A DNA stretch of 35,009 nucleotides. Source: Bacteroidales bacterium. Lineage in GTDB: Bacteria; Bacteroidota; Bacteroidia; Bacteroidales; UBA932. The position numbers and the translations under genes are program-made. Location: positions 1 to 35,009 of the forward strand of contig JAKSKB010000010.1 in assembly GCA_024401975.1 (NCBI GenBank), in the 5' to 3' direction. The notes below the pieces were generated by a model, which saw nothing but the letters and a program-made list of their open reading frames with translations, made no database searches and had not been told where the DNA came from. Below, piece by piece: positions 1 to 6,783 of this stretch (the stretch's first letter is position 1; each line of letters opens with the position of its first letter).

Positions 1-30
1 GGCTGCGTCAGCAGCGGGGGTAAGACAAAA

Positions 31-54
31 GGGGTTGACCAAAAAGTCAACCCC
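31..54 (-). terminator. Rho-independent terminator of tRNA-Pro
   Basis: A perfect 9-bp inverted repeat (31-39 with 46-54) closes a 6-base loop. Read on the minus strand it is followed by TTTTGTCTT. It lies 13 bases past the 3' end of the tRNA, as expected for its terminator. On the plus strand it is followed by TTCTTCTTT, so it may also stop transcription entering from the left. Bases 1-30 hold nothing else I can support; a plus-strand frame ending in TAA at 21-23 could be the tail of a gene outside the window. Confidence 0.8.
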
Positions 55-67
55 TTCTTCTTTACGG

Positions 68-141
68 TCGGGATGATCTGACTCGAACAGACGACCCCCA
101 CGTCCCTAACGTGGTGCGCTAACCAACTGCGCCACATCCCG
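68..141 (-). tRNA. tRNA-Pro, anticodon AGG
   Basis: The 74-base minus-strand cloverleaf has a 7-bp acceptor stem (CGGGATG/CATCCCG), a GCGC D stem, a 5-bp anticodon stem CCACG/CGTGG, the loop TTAGGGA and a T arm with TTCGAGT. The anticodon is AGG. The C1:G72 pair, A73 and G35-G36 match known proline identity elements, so proline is well supported. CCA is not encoded. A34 is unusual among bacterial tRNAs, where only Arg-ACG regularly starts with A. The gene lies downstream of ppdK and carries its own promoter-like element. Confidence 0.93.
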
Positions 142-144
142 AAT

Positions 145-207
145 CGGACTGCAAAGAAAGCAATAAATTTTATATTTATGAAATAAAAATGCAAATATTG
201 CAGTCCG
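145..207. repeat. 10-bp inverted repeat flanking an AT-rich spacer
   Basis: CGGACTGCAA at 145-154 is the exact reverse complement of TTGCAGTCCG at 198-207, with 43 AT-rich bases between. One arm overlaps the tRNA-Pro -7 element and initiation region; the other sits just past the ppdK stop codon. In a ppdK read-through transcript the arms could pair. The distal arm also contains a small hairpin (TGCAA-TAT-TTGCA, minus strand) followed by TTTTTATTT, which could be a weak ppdK terminator. Function is inferred only. Confidence 0.5.
152..159 (-). promoter_or_regulatory. -7 element of the tRNA-Pro promoter
   Basis: The minus strand reads TTTCTTTG followed by CAGTCC, one mismatch from TAnnTTTG. The same string TTTGCAGTCC occurs in the promoter of the tRNA-Thr gene at the other end of the window. 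That repetition is the main argument; the -33 region is poor. Confidence 0.55.
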
Positions 208-213
208 GCCTTA

Positions 214-2934
214 CTACTTCGTCTGATTGATTGCAGCCTGAGCCGCGGCAAGGCGTGCAATGGGAACACGGAACGGAGAGCAGCTCACGTAGTCGATTCC
301 TATCTTATTGAAGAAATGAATCGAATCGGGGTCTCCACCGTGTTCGCCGCAGATACCGCATTTCAGGTCAGGCCGCTTGGAACGTCCTCCCTGTATGCCG
401 TGCTCCACGAGCTTGCCCACTCCCTTGGTATCAATCGTCTGGAACGGATCGGCGTCAAGTATCTTGTTGCCGAGATAGTCGCCCATAAACGTACCCACGT
501 CATCACGGCTGAAACCGAATGTCATCTGAGTGAGGTCGTTGGTACCGAAACTGAAGAATTCGGCCGTCCTCGCCATACGGTCTGCAGTGAGCGCGGCGCG
601 AGGTATCTCGATCATAGTGCCGAAATGATAGTCTATCTGAATGCCGTAATGCATCTCAACCTCTACGCGGGACTTCTCGCAATGGGTCTTCTGGAACTCG
701 ATTTCACGTGCCGAAATCGTCACGGGAATCATAATCTCGGGCATAGGATTCAATCCTTCCATCTTGAGCTCTGCGGCAGCTGAGAAAATGGCCCTGTACT
801 GAGTCTCCGCGATGAGCGGATAGGTAACGTGGAGACGCACTCCGCGATGTCCCATCATAGGATTGACCTCGTGGAGATTTTCTCCTCGCTTGTCAACCTC
901 GTCAACGGATATGCCGAGGTCCTTGGCAAGTTCCTTTCTCTTGTCCTCGCTCTTCGGCACGAATTCGTGGAGAGGCGGATCAAGCAGACGGAACACTACC
1001 GGCTTGCCGTCCATTATCTTGAGGGTGCTCTTGACGGAAGCCTTGATGAAAGGCTCAAGTTCGGCAAGAGCGGCCACGCGCTCCTCTTCCGTATGGCACA
1101 TTATCATCTTGCGCAGTTTGGAGAGAGGGAGCTCGGAGTTCTTACCATAGAACATATGCTCTATGCGGAAAAGTCCTATGCCTTCGGCGCCGAACTGGAG
1201 AGCACGTTTCGCATCCTCGGGCGTGTCAGCATTGGTGCGGATGCCCAGTTTGCGATATTTGTCCACTATGCTCATGAACTTGACGAACAGAGGATTCTCG
1301 CTTGCGTCCATCGTCTCGATTCTGGAGCCGTAAACAAGTCCCTTGGAGCCGTTCAGTGAAAGCCAGTCACCCTCCTTGAAAGTGCGGGAGCCGAAAATCA
1401 CCTTTCTGTTTTCGAGGTCAATCTTCATTGACTCGCAGCCTACGATGCAGCACTTGCCCCATCCGCGGGCTACGAGAGCGGCGTGTGAAGTCATTCCTCC
1501 CCTCGTCGTGAGGATGCCGGCAGACGCACGCATTCCCTCTATGTCTTCGGGAGAAGTCTCTTCACGGACGATTATGACCTTGAGCCCCTTGGCTGCGGCG
1601 GCCATCGCATCCTCGGAAGTGAACACTACCGTTCCGACAGCACCGCCCGGAGATGCGGGAAGTCCCTGTGCGAGGACAGCGGCCTTTTTCTCGGAAGCCG
1701 GATCCAGAATAGGATGAAGAATCTCGTCAAGCTGTGAAGGGGACACCCTCATCACGGCAGTCTTCTCGTCAATCATACCCTCTTCAACCATATCCATTGC
1801 CATCTGAAGCGCCGCCAGTCCCGTGCGTTTGCCAATACGGCACTGAAGCATATAGAGATTCCCTTCCTGAATGGTGAACTCTATATCCTGCATATCGTGG
1901 AAATGATTTTCAAGGAGGGTGCGGATGTCGTCAAGTTCCTTGTAAACGGCCGGCATCGCGGTCTCGAGCGATTCGAGATGCTTGTTGTGCTCGTTCTTCG
2001 TGGCCTCGTTGAGAGGATTGGGGGTACGGATACCGGCCACCACGTCTTCACCTTGAGCATTGATGAGCCATTCGCCGTAGAATTTGTTGTCACCCGTGGC
2101 AGGGTTGCGCGAGAAAGCGACTCCGGTGGCGGAAGTGTCACCCATATTGCCGAATACCATCGACTGCACGTTCACGGCAGTGCCCCAGTCATCGGGAATC
2201 TTTTCGATTCTTCTGTATGCGATGGCGCGCTTTCCGTTCCAGGATTTGAACACTCCTCCGATTGAACCCCAAAGCTGCGATTCGGCAGTGTCCGGGAACT
2301 CCACTCCGAGGACTTCCTTCACTTTGGCCTTGAACTTGGCGCAGAGCTCCTTCAGTTCATCAGCCGTAATCTCGGTATCGGACTTATATCCTTTGGACTC
2401 CTTGAGCTCGGCCATCATACGGTCAAGCTGCTGGCGTATGCCCTGTCCGTCCGCAGGCTCGATGCCTTCGGCCTTTTCCATCACGACGTCCGAATACATC
2501 ATTATCAGACGGCGGTATGCATCATAGACGAAACGCGGGTTGCCGGTCTTCTTGATCATTCCCGGAATGGTATCCGAGCAAAGACCGATATTGAGGATGG
2601 TGTCCATCATACCCGGCATCGAACTTCTGGCGCCCGAACGGCAGCTGACGAGAAGTGGATCGTTCTTGTCTCCGAATTTCTTGCCCATCAGGGCTTCGGT
2701 CGCTTCCAGGGCGGAAGCGACATCCCTCTTGAGTTCTTCCGTATAACCTCCGCCGAGCGTATAGTACTCAGCACAACATTCAGTAGTGATAGTGAATCCT
2801 GCAGGAACCGGCAGGCCGAGTTTGCTCATTTCTGCAAGATTGGCGCCCTTTCCACCAAGGAGTTCGCGCATGGAACCGTCTCCTTCGGCAGTTCTGCCTC
2901 CAAAACGGTATACCCTTTTTTTCGTTTCAAACAT
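214..2934 (-). CDS. ppdK: Pyruvate, phosphate dikinase
   Basis: This cytosolic enzyme interconverts pyruvate + ATP + Pi with phosphoenolpyruvate + AMP + PPi. In anaerobes it often runs in the glycolytic direction using PPi. At 906 aa it is close to the usual length. The N-terminal nucleotide-binding domain (about 1-340) starts with GGKGANLAEM; the swivelling phosphohistidine domain carries TTRGGMTSHAA with catalytic His484; the C-terminal PEP/pyruvate barrel ends with CGICGEHGG, whose Cys862 is the expected acid/base residue. All key motifs are intact. The start MFETKKRVYRF precedes the conserved N-terminus directly. It lies downstream of phoH on the same strand, but a promoter-like element in the gap suggests independent transcription. 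Confidence 0.97.
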   Translation of the reverse strand: MFETKKRVYRFGGRTAEGDGSMRELLGGKGANLAEMSKLGLPVPAGFTITTECCAEYYTLGGGYTEELKRDVASALEATEALMGKKFGDKNDPLLVSCRSGARSSMPGMMDTILNIGLCSDTIPGMIKKTGNPRFVYDAYRRLIMMYSDVVMEKAEGIEPADGQGIRQQLDRMMAELKESKGYKSDTEITADELKELCAKFKAKVKEVLGVEFPDTAESQLWGSIGGVFKSWNGKRAIAYRRIEKIPDDWGTAVNVQSMVFGNMGDTSATGVAFSRNPATGDNKFYGEWLINAQGEDVVAGIRTPNPLNEATKNEHNKHLESLETAMPAVYKELDDIRTLLENHFHDMQDIEFTIQEGNLYMLQCRIGKRTGLAALQMAMDMVEEGMIDEKTAVMRVSPSQLDEILHPILDPASEKKAAVLAQGLPASPGGAVGTVVFTSEDAMAAAAKGLKVIIVREETSPEDIEGMRASAGILTTRGGMTSHAALVARGWGKCCIVGCESMKIDLENRKVIFGSRTFKEGDWLSLNGSKGLVYGSRIETMDASENPLFVKFMSIVDKYRKLGIRTNADTPEDAKRALQFGAEGIGLFRIEHMFYGKNSELPLSKLRKMIMCHTEEERVAALAELEPFIKASVKSTLKIMDGKPVVFRLLDPPLHEFVPKSEDKRKELAKDLGISVDEVDKRGENLHEVNPMMGHRGVRLHVTYPLIAETQYRAIFSAAAELKMEGLNPMPEIMIPVTISAREIEFQKTHCEKSRVEVEMHYGIQIDYHFGTMIEIPRAALTADRMARTAEFFSFGTNDLTQMTFGFSRDDVGTFMGDYLGNKILDADPFQTIDTKGVGKLVEHGIQGGRSKRPDLKCGICGEHGGDPDSIHFFNKIGIDYVSCSPFRVPIARLAAAQAAINQTK

Positions 2935-2965
2935 AGGATTTTATTTATTACTCAAAAAACTGCCG

Positions 2966-2996
2966 CGAATTTACAACTTTTTTCAAGTTAAAGCAA
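2966..2996 (-). promoter_or_regulatory. Putative ppdK promoter
   Basis: On the minus strand TTG (2996-2994, inside the end of phoH) is followed after 20 bases by TAAATTCG (2973-2966), one mismatch from TAnnTTTG. The start codon is 32 bases beyond it. A short hairpin AACTT-GAAAA-AAGTT lies between the two elements just after the phoH stop. Confidence 0.4.
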
Positions 2997-4352
2997 CTTT
3001 GAGGCGATTTCGCTCAATTCACTGCGCTCCCCCTTACGAAGGAATACGTGCTGGAACAGCTTCTGCCCGTCCATCTTGTTGCCCAGATGGGTGACGCCGT
3101 TGGACCACCTGTCGAGATATGGCTGGTCAATCTGGAATATGTCTCCGGTAAACACCATTTTTGTCCCTTCGCCGGCTCGCGTGATGATTGTCTTTATCTC
3201 GTGAGGCGTAAGATTCTGAGCCTCGTCAATTATAAAGAACACCTTCCCCAGACTGCGTCCCCTGATGTAGGCAAGGGGCGAGATGAGAAGTTTGTCTTCC
3301 TTGAGCATGGCTTCGATTTTCAGGGCCTGACGGGAAGAAGGGCTGAACTGAGCCTTTATCACGTTGAGATTGTCCATCAGCGGTTGGAGGTATGGGGACA
3401 TCTTCGATTTCTGGTCTCCGGGGAGGAAACCTATGTCCTGCCCCCCGAGGACCACGGCAGGCCGTGAAAGAATTATCTGGTCGTAGTTCTTTTCCTGCTC
3501 CAGGGCCGCCGCAAGAGCGAGCAGGGTCTTGCCGGTACCTGCACCTCCGGTAAGGCTGACAAGCGGCACCTTCGGGTTGAGACAGGCATCCAGGGCAAAA
3601 CGCTGTTCGATGTTGCGTGGCCTTATGCCATAAGCGTCAGCCGCCTTGACAAGCACCACTTCCCTCTTGTCGGCATCGTACCGCGCGGCGACCATACTCT
3701 CAGCATCTTCTTTCCCTCGGGACCAGCTGAACCTGAAAAGCTGGTTGGGCTTCAGGCCCGCCTTCCCTCCTGATATGGAAGAAGGCAGCTCCGAAGGCTT
3801 GATGCTCCCCGTGGGACCATATGTCAATTTCTGCATCACCTGAGCGGGAAGCACACAGTCGATGACCTCGTTCTGCGTGTGTTCGACGGTCTCGTCGTCC
3901 ATCTTGTCGGTAAGATAGTCCTGCACTTCCATCCCTGCGGCCTTGGATTTCATCCTGAGATTGATGTCCTTGGTCACGAGAGCCACGAATGTCCCGGGGT
4001 GATTGTCACGTACCCATATCGCCGTAGCGAGAATCCGATGGTCCTGAATGTCATCTTGAAAAAGGTCTCTCAACTCGTCCGGAAAAGGATGGTTCGGCTC
4101 GATTTTAATCAGCCCCGCATTTTTCCCGATGGGGACTCCATCCTTGCCGAACATACGTCCTTCGGTTATGCGGTCGAGGTCACGCACGAATCCGCGCGCA
4201 TTGAAAGCAAGCGCGTCGTTGCCCTTCTTGAATTTGTCCAACTCTTCTATCACGGCCACCGGTATCACCAGATTGTTGTCCTGGAAATGGCGTATAGCCT
4301 TGTGATCGTGAAGAATGACGTTGGTGTCAAGTACGAATATCTTCTTTGCCAT
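2988..4352 (-). CDS. PhoH family protein with N-terminal PIN domain (PhoH2 type)
   Basis: The 454-aa protein has a PIN ribonuclease fold (about 1-150) with acidic residues Asp9 in FVLDTNV, Asp104 in DHRILA and Asp129 in TKDINLR. A PhoH ATPase follows (about 245-454) with Walker A GGAGTGKT at 269-276 and Walker B FFIIDEAQ at 372-379. Related PIN-PhoH proteins are ATP-dependent RNA helicase/ribonucleases, so an RNA-processing role in the cytoplasm is likely; the substrate is unknown. The gene begins 17 bases after the upstream minus-strand gene (4370-5341), suggesting co-transcription. It should not be confused with short PhoH proteins, which lack the PIN domain. Confidence 0.93.
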   Translation of the reverse strand: MAKKIFVLDTNVILHDHKAIRHFQDNNLVIPVAVIEELDKFKKGNDALAFNARGFVRDLDRITEGRMFGKDGVPIGKNAGLIKIEPNHPFPDELRDLFQDDIQDHRILATAIWVRDNHPGTFVALVTKDINLRMKSKAAGMEVQDYLTDKMDDETVEHTQNEVIDCVLPAQVMQKLTYGPTGSIKPSELPSSISGGKAGLKPNQLFRFSWSRGKEDAESMVAARYDADKREVVLVKAADAYGIRPRNIEQRFALDACLNPKVPLVSLTGGAGTGKTLLALAAALEQEKNYDQIILSRPAVVLGGQDIGFLPGDQKSKMSPYLQPLMDNLNVIKAQFSPSSRQALKIEAMLKEDKLLISPLAYIRGRSLGKVFFIIDEAQNLTPHEIKTIITRAGEGTKMVFTGDIFQIDQPYLDRWSNGVTHLGNKMDGQKLFQHVFLRKGERSELSEIASKLL

Positions 4353-4369
4353 AATCTTATTTTTCAGGG

Positions 4370-5341
4370 TCAGTCTTCACCTTCCGAGGAGCGGCTCTCC
4401 ATAAGGGATTCGAGGATGGACTGTATCCCCGACTTGTCCGTCCTGTCTATTACGAGCCCCCCTCCCGACGGATGGCCCAACGGAAAATATGCTACATCCT
4501 GAAGGAGGAATTCCGCATCAATGTAGTCATAATCGATGTCTCTTATCTGGAACAGCACCCCCGGAACATTCTCGCGGAGTATTCTCACGTCAGGCACCGC
4601 GAAATGGCGGATGATTCCGGCAATTCTGACTACAGCTCCGGCTCCCCCCACATATCCGGCAAGAGTGTCTTCCAGTCCTTCCGGTCCTGCGGAGCAACCT
4701 GAAATGATGACGCCGTCTTCTACGAGTTCTCTGACGAGTTCGTGGCAGTCGATGAAATAATCCGCATCGAACTGTCCCCATTCCGCCGTGAAGGGAACAT
4801 ATACAAGCCAGCTGTGGGGGTCCTGTTCCGCCTTGTCCGGGCATATCCTGCCGGTGCCCATACAAGCGCCGTCCAATCTGAAAGGCAACTCGGCTTCTTC
4901 ATCAGCCGCGTTTCCGGCAGACATCTCCACGGACAGTCCGCAAGTTTCGCAGCCTCCATCATACGAACAACCGGACAGTGCGACTCCGAGAGAATCGGCG
5001 GCATCAGCCAAGGACTCCACTGAAGCGAAGAATGCAGCCATATTGCCCATCCTCTCTTCATTCCAATGCCAGGTGGGGAGACAAGCGAGATTGCCTATGC
5101 GGAAGCGACCGTCGAGCCACAATGTATCAACAATGGCACTTGTCAGAGACCTGCGGGAATCTGCGGCAGCTTGTGACATCGGCATAGAAGCGTCTCCGAC
5201 AACGCCGGGGTCGATGCTCTCATCAACGATGGCGGCACATCCCTCCTCCGCCGGAATCCCGAGCATCTGCGCCGGGGTGAGTTCCTGACGGACTCCGTCG
5301 ATGACATATCCGGAATGAAGGGCCGATGTCTTTTCTCTCAT
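4370..5341 (-). CDS. PurL/AIR-synthase-like protein, probably not an FGAM synthase
   Basis: The 323-aa protein carries no name I can give with certainty. By eye it resembles the second AIR-synthase half of long FGAM synthase (PurL). An N-terminal stretch like the ALTN region is followed at about residue 88 by LPTWHWNEERMGNMAAFFAS, which lines up with the LSANWMWP...EDARLYKAVEA segment. A central HELVREL...GVIISG region follows. Near the C-terminus, NVPGVLFQIRDID matches the AIRS C-domain strand GVVIQV. The catalytic motifs are changed: GKDSMSM reads as a Cys-rich segment (CSYDGGCETCG) and SDGGL as SAGPEGL. The glutaminase domain and the N-terminal linker are absent. A degenerate regulatory or scaffold paralogue is possible. 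It heads the phoH transcript and has a clear Shine-Dalgarno sequence. Confidence 0.5.
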   Translation of the reverse strand: MREKTSALHSGYVIDGVRQELTPAQMLGIPAEEGCAAIVDESIDPGVVGDASMPMSQAAADSRRSLTSAIVDTLWLDGRFRIGNLACLPTWHWNEERMGNMAAFFASVESLADAADSLGVALSGCSYDGGCETCGLSVEMSAGNAADEEAELPFRLDGACMGTGRICPDKAEQDPHSWLVYVPFTAEWGQFDADYFIDCHELVRELVEDGVIISGCSAGPEGLEDTLAGYVGGAGAVVRIAGIIRHFAVPDVRILRENVPGVLFQIRDIDYDYIDAEFLLQDVAYFPLGHPSGGGLVIDRTDKSGIQSILESLMESRSSEGED

Positions 5342-5350
5342 TTCTGACTA

Positions 5351-5357
5351 TTCCTCC
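5351..5357 (-). promoter_or_regulatory. Shine-Dalgarno sequence before the PurL-like gene
   Basis: The minus strand reads GGAGGAA nine bases before the ATG at 5341. Strong Shine-Dalgarno motifs are uncommon in Bacteroidota and elsewhere in this window, so it fixes this start with good confidence. Upstream, TATTTTTA resembles the -7 element with one mismatch, without a clear -33. Confidence 0.6.
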
Positions 5358-5422
5358 GTAAAAATAATTATTTTTTGGAAAGATTAGCCCCACGTGCGGC
5401 TGAAAATCTTCATCATTATTCA

Positions 5423-5430
5423 TACCTTTG
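5423..5430 (+). promoter_or_regulatory. -7 promoter element of folC
   Basis: TACCTTTG matches the Bacteroidota -7 consensus TAnnTTTG exactly. No good -33 is seen. It places the transcript start near 5435-5440 and so excludes the farther-upstream in-frame ATG at 5428, leaving a leader of about 60 bases. A GCCGG-CAAATC-GCCGG hairpin can form in that leader. Confidence 0.6.
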
Positions 5431-5496
5431 CCCCGACGGGGCCGGCAAATCGCCGGAAAACCCGGGAAATATTCGGGCAGAAAAAAGAGACTTGCA

Positions 5497-6783
5497 ATGA
5501 AAGGGAAAAGCGACGTCGGGAGCCGCTATGCAGATGTCATCAGGGAGGTTTTCTCCCGCCACCGCTCCGTACAGACGGCAGGATTCACCGCAGATGCCTA
5601 CAAACCGGGGCTTGAAAGGATGAAAGAGTTCGACCGCCTGCTCGGCAACCCTTCCTCCCGACTGCGTTGCATCCACGTGGCCGGGACCAATGGGAAAGGC
5701 TCCGTCTGCCATATGCTTGCATCGGTGCTTGCCGGAGAGGGGTTGGAAGTCGGTCTGTACACCTCGCCTCATCTTCTGGATTTCAGGGAGAGGGTGAGAA
5801 TTGTCACTGACGGGGAAATCTCGTACATCCCCAAAGAGGAAGTCCTGGAATTTCTCAACCGCTTCAGAAGTGACATAGACAGGCTGGACCTGTCCTTCTT
5901 TGAAATTACGACAGGGATGGCGTTCTGGTGGTTCGACAAGAGAGGCACCGGCATCGTTGTGGTGGAGACCGGACTGGGCGGACGCCTGGACAGTACCAAT
6001 GTCATTACGCCTGAGCTGTCGGTGATAAGTTCCATCGGGCTGGACCACTGCGCCCTGCTCGGAGACACGAGGGCGGCCATCGCGTCGGAAAAAGCCGGAA
6101 TCTTCAAACCGGGGGTGCCGGCTGTAGTGTCATCGCGTGACAACGAAACGGAGCCTGTCTTCAGAGATGCCGCCGAGGCACTCGGATGCCCACTGCACTT
6201 CGCGGACGAAATACCCTGCCCCGACCTCAGCGGATGGGGGATGGACCTGCCGGGGGAATACCAGTCAATCAACGTCAGGACAGTACTCTGTGCCCTTGAC
6301 GTTCTGGGCCACAGGCCATTGAGGCACTGCATAGCTCATACGGCCGTCAGGACGGGGCTCAGGGGGCGCTGGGATACGCTCTCGGAAAGACCGCTCATCA
6401 TAGCCGACATAGGCCATAACCCTGCGGCGCTGGAATGTAATTTCGCGCAGCTTGCGGAAATGTTTTCAGACAAGAGCATCCACGACAGGCTTATCGTCGT
6501 ATATGGCGTAATGGCAGACAAGGACCTCGATGGAATCCTGCGGCTGATGCCGAAGGGCAATCACGTAAGTTATATCTTCACCGCCCCGCGTACGGAACGG
6601 GCTCTGCCGGCGGAAGCGATACTCGAAAGATTCAGGACGATGAATGACAGCGAGGCACGGGTCTGCAACGGAGTTGCCGCAGCCGTCGGGGAAGCGAGGG
6701 GCATCGCTACGGAGAAAAGTGTCATCTACGTCGGAGGAAGCGCTTTCGTCGTAGCGGAAGCTCTCGGCAGCATCAGCGTATGA
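5497..6783 (+). CDS. folC: Bifunctional folylpolyglutamate/dihydrofolate synthase
   Basis: FolC joins glutamate to dihydropteroate and extends the polyglutamate tail of folates in the cytosol, using ATP. The 428-aa protein has the Mur-ligase-like P-loop GTNGKGS at 63-69, the following SPHLLDFRERVRI segment, the ETGLGGRLDSTN motif and the C-terminal domain containing ADIGHNPAA. The ATG at 5497 is chosen because the frame's earlier ATG (5428) lies inside a perfect -7 promoter element and the added residues are not family-like. The gene is alone on the plus strand; its last 11 bases overlap the end of the convergent batD-batE gene. Confidence 0.95.
   Translation: MKGKSDVGSRYADVIREVFSRHRSVQTAGFTADAYKPGLERMKEFDRLLGNPSSRLRCIHVAGTNGKGSVCHMLASVLAGEGLEVGLYTSPHLLDFRERVRIVTDGEISYIPKEEVLEFLNRFRSDIDRLDLSFFEITTGMAFWWFDKRGTGIVVVETGLGGRLDSTNVITPELSVISSIGLDHCALLGDTRAAIASEKAGIFKPGVPAVVSSRDNETEPVFRDAAEALGCPLHFADEIPCPDLSGWGMDLPGEYQSINVRTVLCALDVLGHRPLRHCIAHTAVRTGLRGRWDTLSERPLIIADIGHNPAALECNFAQLAEMFSDKSIHDRLIVVYGVMADKDLDGILRLMPKGNHVSYIFTAPRTERALPAEAILERFRTMNDSEARVCNGVAAAVGEARGIATEKSVIYVGGSAFVVAEALGSISV

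Noticed and set aside
1..23. End of a plus-strand coding gene (TAA at 21-23)
   Set aside because: Only seven codons are visible, too few to support a gene.
5428..5496. Earlier in-frame ATG for folC
   Set aside because: The ATG lies inside a perfect -7 promoter element, so it would not be transcribed.
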